Source: Acidobacteriota bacterium
GTDB taxonomy: Bacteria > Acidobacteriota > Thermoanaerobaculia > Multivoradales > J023
Direction: 5' to 3'
Assembly (NCBI GenBank): GCA_029263355.1
Contig: JAJCXQ010000099.1
Span: 1-40,911, forward strand
Length of the DNA stretch: 40,911 bases
Each line of letters begins with the position of its first letter. The stretch's first letter is position 1. The notes beneath the pieces were generated by a model. That model did not search any database and was not told the origin of the DNA. It saw only the letters and a program-made list of their open reading frames with translations. Made by a program: the position numbers and the translations under genes. Shown piece by piece: positions 25,158-32,782 of this stretch.

Positions 25158-25459
25158 TCAAGGGGCATCAGAGATAAAGAACGTCGTTGGGTTCTGGCGC
25201 GTGTCCCAGAGACGCACAATGACGAGGCGCTCTTCCTCGACGTAGTAGAAGATCTTGTAGTGCTCGACGACGTGCTGTCGATACTCTGCTCCATCCCGAG
25301 ATCAACCACCGCCCCCATCCGGGGCATCTCAGCCAACATATCTATTGCTCTGAAAAGCTGCCTTATGAGCCCCCGAACCGCCCGGAGGCTCCTCGGTTCG
25401 AGATAGGAATAGATCCGAGCCAGATCTCGATCGGCTGCCTGCGACCAGACGATCTCCAC
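25158..25459 (-). pseudogene. parE: Frameshifted ParE/RelE-family toxin
   Basis: The first half reads as a ParE toxin from GTG 25459 (VEIVWSQAADRDLARIYSYL ... IDMLAEMPRMG). The conserved second half (YRQHVVEHYKIFYYV, then LVIVRLWDTRQNP) continues in another frame and ends at TGA 25158-25160. The frame change falls between about 25283 and 25305. In the original frame the tail turns into a Ser/Thr/Arg-rich nonsense sequence running to 25115. A one-base deletion is the simplest cause. The start lies one base past the antitoxin stop, the usual antitoxin-toxin order. A genuine inactivation or a sequencing error are both possible. Confidence 0.8.
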
Positions 25460-25460
25460 G

Positions 25461-25757
25461 TTATCTGCCCGGGGAATCCTCGACGAGCCATTTGGCACGC
25501 ACCTCCTCGTGGGTCGAGGTGCGGCCCGCCTCCACGTCTCGCTCTCCTTCCCGAAGGGCTTCTACCAGAACTCCCCTTTCAGCCGCCTGCTGCAGACGCT
25601 CATAGTCGTCAACCGCCAGCACTACGGCGACGCTCCGACCGTGACGCGTCAGAACGACAGGGCGGCCTGTAGTCGCTGTCTGGGTGACGATCTCGCTCCC
25701 CTTGGCTTTGAGATCAGAGATCGGGCGAATATCTTGGCTGATTGTCAATTGGGTCAT
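25461..25757 (-). CDS. Phd/YefM-family antitoxin
   Basis: This 98-residue protein opens with the DNA-binding Phd/YefM domain: ISDLKAKGSEIVTQ, then RPVVLTRHGRSVAVVLAVDDYE. The charged C-terminal tail, which normally binds the toxin, follows. GGAGG lies six bases before ATG 25757. It is intact although its toxin partner is frameshifted. The family binds its own promoter, so the upstream 25780-25809 region is the likely site of control. Confidence 0.88.
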   Translation of the reverse strand: MTQLTISQDIRPISDLKAKGSEIVTQTATTGRPVVLTRHGRSVAVVLAVDDYERLQQAAERGVLVEALREGERDVEAGRTSTHEEVRAKWLVEDSPGR

Positions 25758-25779
25758 AGCCGCCTCCGTATTTGGATCT

Positions 25780-25809
25780 CTAATAGTACCGCATTGTTGT
25801 CCTTGTCGA
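25780..25809 (-). promoter_or_regulatory. Candidate promoter of the antitoxin-toxin pair
   Basis: On the minus strand TCGACA (25809-25804) and TATTAG (25785-25780) are separated by 18 bases, upstream of the antitoxin ATG at 25757. The match to the sigma-70 consensus is weak. Confidence 0.3.
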
Positions 25810-25843
25810 ACTTCCTACGATACATGTGTCCACCACAAACAGA

Positions 25844-25869
25844 AACGGCCAGCCCGGTGGCTGGCCGTT
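25844..25869 (-). terminator. Intrinsic terminator of the GldFG-like operon
   Basis: AACGGCCAGCC and its exact inverse GGCTGGCCGTT enclose a CGGT loop. On the minus strand the hairpin is followed by TTTCTGTTTG, a good U-rich tail. It lies about 20 bases past the stop of the DUF4340 gene, the last of the operon. Confidence 0.85.
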
Positions 25870-25890
25870 ACGAAAGCGGACGGTGGAGAC

Positions 25891-26919
25891 CTAGGCGTTC
25901 TCCACCAGATCCTTTGCCGTAACCTTGACCTTGTCGGCGGTGGTCTCAGTGACTTCGTAGACCCACGAGCCGTGGAAGTCGTTGAACTCCTGGATCTCGT
26001 TTTGCCGCTTGAGCTGGTCAGCCACCTGGCTGGCCTCGTCTTCGTCGGCATCCACCGCGATCGAGAGCTGGCCGACGTCGTGGTAACCCTGGATCCGCAG
26101 GTAGTGCTTGTCACCCTTGGAGGCGACGGACACTCGGTAACCGGACTGATCCTTGAGGTCGATGTCGACCGCTGAACGGAAAAGCAGTCCCTGGACTTCC
26201 GGTGCGTCGGCTAGGAAGTGTTTGGTGAAGCGCAGGCCCGAGAGCAGGCTCTTGAGCTGATTCACCTTGGAGCTTTCTTTCTTGCCGGCAGGGAGGTCGA
26301 CGAGCGCCAAGCTGCCGTCCTGATCCTGGATGGCGAAACCTTGCCCCTGGATGCCGGCGATCTCGGAGCTTTCGACGTTGAGGATCTCTTTGTTCAGGAA
26401 ATCATCTTGGCCGGTGTTGAGGTAAACCCGCGAGCTGGTCAGGTAGATGGTGTTGTCGTCGCCATCGGTGCGGCGAATGTAGCTACCGCCACCGTCGTCG
26501 AGGGACTTGCCGATGAGAAAGTGGACCATCTCCTGCTGGTTCTCATCCTTGAAGGTGACCTCGGTGGTGTTTTCGCCACCAGGAGACAGCTCGAGCTCTT
26601 CGATCAGGCTCTCGCTGTCGCCGACCTTCTTCTCCAGGCTGAGCTCCAAGACGTCGCGGACGAATCGGTTGATTGACTCGTTCTTGGCCGGATAACCACC
26701 GGCATCAGACACCAAAAAGCGATCTCCGTCGCGCCGCAACTGAGTCGTTTCGTCGCCTTTCTTGATCGCGATCTCAGTAATCGAGTCGGGGTTCAGGTTT
26801 TGCAGGAACTTCTGGCCGCGCTCGAAGCGCTCCGCCCGCCGCACACTGTCGGTGTACGAGTAGACGGAGAGGGCCATGAGGGCCAGGGCGACGACGAGTA
26901 GGATCTTGTTGATCTTCAT
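25891..26919 (-). CDS. DUF4340 protein of a GldFG-like ABC system
   Basis: This 342-residue protein has an N-terminal membrane anchor (MKINKILLVVALALMALSVYSY), followed by a soluble extracytoplasmic region rich in beta strands and Asp/Glu. DUF4340 character is seen in the repeated pattern around ITEIAIKKGDETTQLRRDGDRF and VTFKDENQQEMVHFLIGKS. DUF4340 proteins are regular partners of the GldF/GldG-like transport complex. Its ATG overlaps the GldG-like stop by four bases. The biochemical role is not known. Confidence 0.85.
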   Translation of the reverse strand: MKINKILLVVALALMALSVYSYTDSVRRAERFERGQKFLQNLNPDSITEIAIKKGDETTQLRRDGDRFLVSDAGGYPAKNESINRFVRDVLELSLEKKVGDSESLIEELELSPGGENTTEVTFKDENQQEMVHFLIGKSLDDGGGSYIRRTDGDDNTIYLTSSRVYLNTGQDDFLNKEILNVESSEIAGIQGQGFAIQDQDGSLALVDLPAGKKESSKVNQLKSLLSGLRFTKHFLADAPEVQGLLFRSAVDIDLKDQSGYRVSVASKGDKHYLRIQGYHDVGQLSIAVDADEDEASQVADQLKRQNEIQEFNDFHGSWVYEVTETTADKVKVTAKDLVENA

Positions 26920-28988
26920 GACACGCTCCTTCGGGCGCTGGCGTCGCGCATACGACGGCGGAAGAAGAGAAAGAGACCCAGACCGAGGACCAGTAGGGGT
27001 GTGACGCCGAGGGTTGCGAAACGTACTTTGGCTTCTTCGTATTCGAGCGCCGCGCGCTTGTCCTTGCGGATGTCGGCGAGCTCACGATTGGAGGCGCGAA
27101 TGCGGTCGTTGAGCTGACTGACTTCGTCTTGCACTTGCTTCTGAAACAGTGCCGCGTTGCTCGCGCCACCCGACTGTTTTTCACGCAACTGCTCCTCGAA
27201 AGTTGCGATTTCGGCCCGCAGCTCCTTCTCACGCTCGAGCTGCTCACGGTCGGATCGCGCTTCGATCTCGTCGAAGAGCTTGAACGGGCGTTGGATCGAG
27301 GGTTTCGACCGCACCTTCATCAGTTCTTCGGAGCCGAACAAGAAGTCGACCGCGTTGAGTAGCACTTTGTGGTTGTCGTTGGTGGCGATAGCGCCGAACG
27401 GAGTGTTCTGGAACGCCACCTGATCGGAGATGAAGTCGACGTCGGCAAAAACCATCACCGTCGCCTCGCTGCGCTCCTCGTCCGGCACTGCCTCCTTACG
27501 CATCGTCTCACTGCTTTGCTGTGGTGGCAGTTGGACACCCGGCGGCAGGCCCGGCGGAGGTGGCGGTGTCGGACCGGGAATATCGGCGCCATCCGGATAA
27601 ACCGGATCCAACTTACCCTGGACCAGGTAGGCCAGCGTCACTGGCTCGGTGCCAGGAGTGAATTGGTCGGCGATCTTGCCCGGGGAATTCAGGTCGAGGA
27701 ACACCAGGCTGCCGGAGTCCGGGAATCCCGCTTTGACCTCGACGGTGTTGCCCTTGGCGGTGGTGGTGATCAGAGGTGTGAGGGTGACGCCACCCGCGTC
27801 ATCTGCTCCTTCTGCGACGCCATCGTCGCCGCCAGTCTTCTCGAGACTGCCAGCAAGGAAGAAACGTAGATTGGAGAGCCCCTGAAAGACCGGATGGCCA
27901 CTGTTCAACGTCTGGTCTCTGACTTGATCGTCGATCTGGAGATCGACGATCACGCGTTCAGCGCCACCGCTGCGCGACACCGCCCGCTTGATCGCGAGAT
28001 CGAAGTCCGCCGCAATCTGATCTTCGACGCGCTCGAGGCCCCACTTGGCCAGCAGCGGCGCGAGGTTTGAGGACGGCTTGTACTGATAACTCGCCCACGG
28101 CTGTTGCGGATTCTGCGGTGGCTGGTCGTCGAGGGAGTAAGGATCTAGGAAGATCAGAGTGCTGCCGCCGCGGCTGACCCACTCGTCGAGGGCCCAGATG
28201 GCGCGCTCGTTGAAGTCCTTGGGGTGCACCACGATCACCAGATCGTAATCCTCGGGGGAGATGGAATCGGTGTCGGCTTCGATTTTCGACACCTGATACG
28301 TCTCTTCGAGCAGCTTCATGGCGATCCAAGACTCGCCAGGACTTTTGCCCTGGGCGCGCAACACTTGCGCCATATAAGGGTTCGACGCGTCCGAAACCAC
28401 TTCGAGGCTCGACATCACGCCGATGCGCTGGCGCTGGGGCCAGATCATCGACTGGATGCGCTTCGAGATCTCGTACTCGATGGTCTCCTGTTTGTTGGGC
28501 CACAGGAAGTCGATGACGTCGCGGCTACCGGTCTGGGTTTGGAACACCAGGCCGAAGAAGAAGAGGTCACCGTGCTGATTGATCGGTTTGCCGTCGAGAC
28601 CATAGTCGGCGGCGTCCTGGGCGTCGTCGGTGTCGGGCACCGGGTCGATGAAGCTGACCTTGATCTTGCCCTTGGAAGCAACTTCGTACTCATTGAGTAG
28701 AGCACGAATATACTTCTCGTAGGTGATGAAATCCTTGATGAACTTGGGCAGCGACTTACCGGCAGTCTGCGAGAAGTAGAGCTTGAGCTCCAGCGGCTTG
28801 ACCCCTTCTTGGTGCAGCTTGGCGAGAATCGCTTCGGTGCCGTCGGTCAAGGAGTAAAGGTTGTCAGCGGTGAAATCGGCGCGCAGACTCTCGGTAGAGC
28901 GGGTCAGCACGTGGATGCCGAAGACCGCAACCAGTGCGACCAGCACCAGGGTCGTGACGCGACTGTTGAGGATCTTTTGAAAATTCAT
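26916..28988 (-). CDS. GldG-like ABC system component
   Basis: This 690-residue protein starts MNFQKILNSR (ATG 28988 with GAAGGGA upstream). One N-terminal helix (about 10-30) is followed by a large extracytoplasmic GldG/IFT52-like region (LRADFTADNLYSLTDGTEAIL ... VIVVHPKDFNERAIWALDEWVSRGG). After a Pro-rich insert (PTPPPPPGLPPG) come a coiled coil (about 585-660) and a C-terminal helix ending in RRRMRD. This is the family linked to gliding motility in Bacteroidetes but present widely in non-gliding bacteria, where its function is open. Confidence 0.88.
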   Translation of the reverse strand: MNFQKILNSRVTTLVLVALVAVFGIHVLTRSTESLRADFTADNLYSLTDGTEAILAKLHQEGVKPLELKLYFSQTAGKSLPKFIKDFITYEKYIRALLNEYEVASKGKIKVSFIDPVPDTDDAQDAADYGLDGKPINQHGDLFFFGLVFQTQTGSRDVIDFLWPNKQETIEYEISKRIQSMIWPQRQRIGVMSSLEVVSDASNPYMAQVLRAQGKSPGESWIAMKLLEETYQVSKIEADTDSISPEDYDLVIVVHPKDFNERAIWALDEWVSRGGSTLIFLDPYSLDDQPPQNPQQPWASYQYKPSSNLAPLLAKWGLERVEDQIAADFDLAIKRAVSRSGGAERVIVDLQIDDQVRDQTLNSGHPVFQGLSNLRFFLAGSLEKTGGDDGVAEGADDAGGVTLTPLITTTAKGNTVEVKAGFPDSGSLVFLDLNSPGKIADQFTPGTEPVTLAYLVQGKLDPVYPDGADIPGPTPPPPPGLPPGVQLPPQQSSETMRKEAVPDEERSEATVMVFADVDFISDQVAFQNTPFGAIATNDNHKVLLNAVDFLFGSEELMKVRSKPSIQRPFKLFDEIEARSDREQLEREKELRAEIATFEEQLREKQSGGASNAALFQKQVQDEVSQLNDRIRASNRELADIRKDKRAALEYEEAKVRFATLGVTPLLVLGLGLFLFFRRRMRDASARRSVS

Positions 28989-29001
28989 GGTTGATCCCTT
29001 C

Positions 29002-29766
29002 TCAGGAAGCCTTGGTGCGATCCAGGGCAACCATGCCACAGATCAGCCAACCCACGGTGAACAGGATGAAGAACATCAAGGTCCCAACTTCCAACAAGCC
29101 GCGGGTCATGGTGTCGAAGTGGTCGGTCACACTGAGGCTCAGGAAAAGCTGTTCAGCGTAGCCGCCCAAGCCGATGACGTCAAAATACTTGCCGATGGTC
29201 TCGAGAGACTGGGGCAAGCCGACGATCAGGAAAGCGACTGTTGCAGTGGTGCCGAGAATGAAGGCCACCACCTGGTTCTTGGTGATCGCCGAAAACAGCA
29301 TGCCGATCGAAAGGTAAGCGGCGGCGAGCAACACGCAGCCGAGATAACCGGTGAAGATCACCCCCCAATCGGGATCCCCGAGCCGCGCCACTTGGAACAC
29401 CAAAGGCAGGCTGAGGACTAGCGAGAAACTGAGGAAACACCAACCGGCGAGGAACTTGCCGAGGTAGGAGGCCTCGAGGGTGATCGGTAGGGTGAACAAC
29501 AGCTCAACCGTTCCGGTCTTGCGCTCCTCAGCCCACAGCCGCATCGCCACCGCCGGCACCAGGACCACGAACAGCCACGGGATGTAGGTGAAAAACGGGT
29601 CCAGGCTGGCCTGGCGAAGCTCGAGGAAGCGGCCGAAGTCGCGTGACAGGGTGAGCCAGCCGCTGGCCACCAGAAAGATGACGATGAAAATATAACCCAG
29701 GGGGGACGCGAAGTAACCTTTGAACTCGCGTTTGAAGACCGACCTGAGTCCTGTGAAACGGCTCAT
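29002..29766 (-). CDS. GldF-like ABC transporter permease
   Basis: This is a 254-residue, six-helix permease of the ABC-2 type. It begins with a short cytosolic segment (VFKREFKGYFASPLGYIF, typical of GldF) and contains RLWAEERKTGTVELLFTLP, the coupling-helix region characteristic of the family. It overlaps the ATPase stop by ATGA and is 13 bases from the GldG-like gene. Confidence 0.9.
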   Translation of the reverse strand: MSRFTGLRSVFKREFKGYFASPLGYIFIVIFLVASGWLTLSRDFGRFLELRQASLDPFFTYIPWLFVVLVPAVAMRLWAEERKTGTVELLFTLPITLEASYLGKFLAGWCFLSFSLVLSLPLVFQVARLGDPDWGVIFTGYLGCVLLAAAYLSIGMLFSAITKNQVVAFILGTTATVAFLIVGLPQSLETIGKYFDVIGLGGYAEQLFLSLSVTDHFDTMTRGLLEVGTLMFFILFTVGWLICGMVALDRTKAS

Positions 29767-30833
29767 GTGGTTATGCCCTCTGTAACGTTGCGGAAGAGGT
29801 CATCGAGGCGTCCTTCCTGTAGGTGGACGTCTTGTATCGGCGTGTCTTTGATCAAGTCCAACAAATCCACCAGGTGGTTCTCACCGCCCTCGGGATAAAT
29901 GTCGACACTGGATGCCGAGCGGACCTCGACCCGTGAGCACCAGTCCTGGGCTTCGAGACGACTCGCCAGGGCGGGGTCGTCGTCTTGCAGGGTGAGGCGG
30001 ATGACATTGTGACTCGGCGCCTGCGAGATCAGATCCTGCGGTGTCGAGTCGACCAGGATCTGGCCCTGGGAGATGATCATCGCCCGGGTGCAGATGCGTT
30101 CGACTTCGTCCAGGATGTGGGTCGAGACGATGATGCATTTATTGCTGGCGATGTTGGCCAGCAACTGCTGGACAACCGCCTTCTGATTGGGATCGAGACC
30201 GTCGGTGGGCTCGTCAAGGATCAGAACCTCGGGATCGTGGATCAGCGCTTGTGCCAAGCCGACCCGACGCTTGAAGCCTTTCGACAAGGTCTCGATGGTC
30301 TGATGCTGCACTTTCGTCAGCGCCGTCATCTTCAGCACCCGCGCGATGGCCTGTGGGATATCGCTGATGTCACGGGCTTCGCCGATGAACTCGAGGAATC
30401 CCGTCACCGTCATCTCGCCATAGGCCGGGGCATTCTCCGGCAGGTAGCCAATCTTCTGGCGTGCCGCCAGCGAATCCGTCGCCAGGTCGTGACCGGCAAC
30501 CTCGATGCGACCAGCGTCGGGTTCCAGAAAACCGGTGATCAGGCGCATCGCGGTCGTTTTGCCAGCGCCGTTGGGTCCCAGAAAGCCCAAAACCTCGCCG
30601 CGGCGAACCTCGAAGCTGATGCCGTCCACCGCGCGGATCGGACCATAGTGTTTGGTCAGGTTGTCGACAGAGACCAGCGTCTCTCCGGTGGGCGCGGTCG
30701 CTCCAGCAGGTGCCGTCGTTACGGCAGGCGCCGGTTCGCTAGTGGGCGCCGTTTCTGAGGCCGGCGCCGTATCGACCGAGCTCGCCTCGGGCGCCTCGTC
30801 GGCCATTGTGTTGCTTGTGTTGTTCTCTTCCAT
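29763..30833 (-). CDS. GldA-like ABC transporter ATP-binding protein
   Basis: This is a 356-residue ATPase that energises the GldF/G-like complex. An unusual Ala/Pro/Thr-rich leader (residues 12-51) precedes the nucleotide-binding domain. Motifs are Walker A GPNGAGKTT (86-94), Q-loop region YLPENAP, signature LSKGF instead of LSGGQ, Walker B VLILDEPTDGLD, and H-loop STHIL. A C-terminal domain of about 90 residues follows. ATG 30833 has AGGGGG five bases upstream, and the frame also opens at 30887 without such a site. It is the first gene of the four-gene operon. Confidence 0.9.
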   Translation of the reverse strand: MEENNTSNTMADEAPEASSVDTAPASETAPTSEPAPAVTTAPAGATAPTGETLVSVDNLTKHYGPIRAVDGISFEVRRGEVLGFLGPNGAGKTTAMRLITGFLEPDAGRIEVAGHDLATDSLAARQKIGYLPENAPAYGEMTVTGFLEFIGEARDISDIPQAIARVLKMTALTKVQHQTIETLSKGFKRRVGLAQALIHDPEVLILDEPTDGLDPNQKAVVQQLLANIASNKCIIVSTHILDEVERICTRAMIISQGQILVDSTPQDLISQAPSHNVIRLTLQDDDPALASRLEAQDWCSRVEVRSASSVDIYPEGGENHLVDLLDLIKDTPIQDVHLQEGRLDDLFRNVTEGITT

Positions 30834-31152
30834 AAAACCCCCTATCAGCCTCTCCTTGATCGGAAGCGGGCAAAAACGACTCTCCACGCGTCAGAATGAC
30901 GCAGCCCGACGGCACAAAACAGCGATCTCATGCGCTCAACGGGGTACTGCGTCCATAAGTAAGCAGTTTGTATGCCAGGTTGGTGGCTGCTACCTGCCAA
31001 CTTGCAAGAGCGAGCTCGGTTGTCCATTTTATCTTTCAGTGTCTTTTTTATCTAAAAATAGACACTGATGTGTTACACTGCCTTTAGTGGTTGTCGGCAG
31101 CGTGTGTCGCCAGCCTCGAGTTGATCAGCAGTGAAGCGAAAACGAGGGCACC
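30834..31152. other. Divergent intergenic region with AT-rich palindrome
   Basis: These 319 bases separate the minus-strand ABC operon from the plus-strand gene at 31153. No gene is visible. The right half turns AT-rich and contains the long palindrome listed at 31037-31067. Promoters for both directions should lie here, but I cannot assign -35/-10 boxes with confidence. Confidence 0.5.
31037..31067. promoter_or_regulatory. 31-bp AT-rich palindrome, candidate operator
   Basis: Outer arms CAGTGTCT (31037-31044) and AGACACTG (31060-31067) are exact inverses, and the T-run and A-run between them extend the symmetry with few mismatches. It lies about 85 bases before the ATG at 31153, whose product has a winged-helix-like domain, so autoregulation is possible. 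A hairpin function is the alternative. Confidence 0.45.
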
Positions 31153-31590
31153 ATGACAGTCGGCAAAGACACATCTCTGGGGCAGCTAGAAACCAGCTAC
31201 CGCAGCAAGATTCAAGAGTTGACAGAGCAGCGGGCTGAACTCAGCAAGCAGCTCGGCGCTTGCGATGAGCAGCTCAAGGTGTTCCAAGAAAAGCTGCACT
31301 GGGTGCAGACGCTGATCGTCGCGCCCGACGGCGCACGGATTCCACAGCGGACCAAGCGGCGCCGCAAGAGCCCGGTCAAGCTCATCACCTACCAAGTGTT
31401 GCGCGATCGGCCAGGCCAGTGGTTGACCGCGCGGCAGATCTTCACCGCCATCCGCAAAGACACCAACAAGCGGGTGTCCCGGCAGTCGATCAACGTCAAC
31501 TTGAATTTGCTCGAGAAGTCAGGGCAAATCCAGCGTCGTCCGGCGCCCAAAGGTTCCGGCGGAGCCCAATATGTGTTCTCGGCGGTCTGA
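31153..31590 (+). CDS. Coiled-coil plus winged-helix-like protein, unknown function
   Basis: This is a 145-residue protein. Residues 8-52 form a heptad-rich helix (ELTEQRAELSKQLGACDEQL), then a basic patch (RTKRRRK) leads into a segment of winged-helix character: VLRDRPGQWLTARQIFTAIR, then SRQSINVNLNLLEKSGQI and a basic wing. This suggests a dimeric DNA-binding protein. ATG 31153 has GAGGG upstream. I do not recognise a named family. Confidence 0.65.
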   Translation: MTVGKDTSLGQLETSYRSKIQELTEQRAELSKQLGACDEQLKVFQEKLHWVQTLIVAPDGARIPQRTKRRRKSPVKLITYQVLRDRPGQWLTARQIFTAIRKDTNKRVSRQSINVNLNLLEKSGQIQRRPAPKGSGGAQYVFSAV

Positions 31591-31797
31591 AATCCTCGCG
31601 ACGGAGGACCGCCTTCACCTCAACCGCGTCGAGAGGCGCCCAAGCCCACAGGGAGAAAGGAGACTCGATATCGAAGTGAACAGTGCAGGGCAGTGATTCG
31701 AGGCCGGACGCCGCCGCAGCGGTGACGCCCGGACCCAACCCCGGCTCATGGTTGGCGCCTCGGGCCGGGGAATAAAACAAACAAAGGAGACAGTGTT

Positions 31798-32619
31798 ATG
31801 AAACTTCAGGAAACGTATGGACTCATGCGGACCGCCAAGGAAATCCGCGTCGCTCTCGAAACCGATGGCGATCGGATTGGCGAGCTGCTGAACAGCAAGC
31901 GCCCACCACCGACAGGCGAAGGCGATCCCGTCTTCGACTACCGGGCACAAATGGGCCATCTCATCCATGAGCTCGATGGATCGGTCGACCGTTTGGTCGT
32001 TACCGAAGAAGAGCACTCGGAACGTCAGATCCGTTTGGATCGTGCGCGTGCCGAGCGCAAGAAAGTCGTCTCGACTAACCACGCGAAGCTCGTCGCGACC
32101 CGTGAGGGTCTCGAGAGCATCTACCCGAACGGGGCCTACGAGCTGGCGTTCGTCTCGGGTACCACTCCCAGAGTGCCACTCAAACTGATCGAACAGCTCG
32201 AGCAGACCGTGAAGCTCCTACGGGATCCACCGGTCGCGCTGCGGGAGACCAAATCCCCGGCGTTCAGCGTCGATCTCGAGATCGCGGCCTCAGATCTCGA
32301 AGCGGGTATTCCCGAGCTGCGAGGCTTGGTCGACAAAGTCGACTCCGCCCGCAAAGAGGCGGTCGGCACGCAGCTGATCCGGCGCGATGCGATCGACGAA
32401 TTGCACCGGACCATCATCTGGGTCGGTCGGACTTCCGAAGGCTTGTTTTATCTTGCCGAAGAAGACGAGCTGGCCAAGCGTATCCGGTCGTCGACCCGCC
32501 GTTCGAAGCGTCCGTCGGAGGAGGCGCAGGAGGCGGCGGAAGCCGAAACGCCGTCAACTGAAGAGTCGACGAGTGGGTCGTCGGGCGAGCCGGCGTCGGT
32601 GGCTCCGTCGGTCAGCTAG
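31798..32619 (+). CDS. Helical cytosolic protein, unknown function
   Basis: This is a 273-residue protein with no signal peptide or membrane span. It is strongly charged and mostly helical, with a coiled-coil-like central region (about 60-105), and a low-complexity Ser/Glu/Ala tail (about 225-273). I do not recognise it. ATG 31798 has a strong AAAGGAG site about 7 bases upstream. A CCCCGGC/GCCGGGG hairpin (31739-31770) sits just before that site. It is 207 bases downstream of the winged-helix-like gene, same strand, and is followed by an intrinsic terminator. Confidence 0.65.
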   Translation: MKLQETYGLMRTAKEIRVALETDGDRIGELLNSKRPPPTGEGDPVFDYRAQMGHLIHELDGSVDRLVVTEEEHSERQIRLDRARAERKKVVSTNHAKLVATREGLESIYPNGAYELAFVSGTTPRVPLKLIEQLEQTVKLLRDPPVALRETKSPAFSVDLEIAASDLEAGIPELRGLVDKVDSARKEAVGTQLIRRDAIDELHRTIIWVGRTSEGLFYLAEEDELAKRIRSSTRRSKRPSEEAQEAAEAETPSTEESTSGSSGEPASVAPSVS

Positions 32620-32643
32620 TTGATCTGAATCTGTTTTGATGTT

Positions 32644-32675
32644 GCCGGGCGGCCTCGCGGTCGCCCGGCTTTTTT
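32644..32675 (+). terminator. Strong intrinsic terminator
   Basis: GCCGGGCGGCC pairs with GGTCGCCCGGC (one G-T wobble) around a four-base loop, followed by TTTTTT. It ends the gene that stops at 32619 and insulates the cas operon. Confidence 0.92.
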
Positions 32676-32714
32676 GTGGGTATTGGATTTGAGTTGTAGG
32701 GAAGATCAACATCG

Positions 32715-32773
32715 GTCTCAGCCTTTGCCCCACAAGCGTGTCTCATTAGACGATAGGGTCGACAACTTGAGAC
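32715..32773. promoter_or_regulatory. GTCTCA half-sites upstream of cas3
   Basis: GTCTCA occurs at 32715-32720 and 32740-32745 as direct repeats 25 bases apart, and as its inverse TGAGAC at 32768-32773, ten bases before the cas3 ATG. The second and third copies are further flanked by GCGTG and CACGC, making an interrupted palindrome that spans the likely promoter. It is a candidate control site for the cas operon. Confidence 0.35.
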
Positions 32774-32782
32774 GCAACACGC

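Noticed and set aside
26218..26676. Plus-strand frame opposite the DUF4340 gene
   Set aside because: It is the mirror of a biased coding sequence, with no ribosome-binding site.
30652..31068. 138-residue plus-strand frame (MVRLSTETSV) across the ABC ATPase leader
   Set aside because: It mirrors the Ala/Pro/Thr-rich leader of the ATPase and runs into the intergenic palindrome; no ribosome-binding site.
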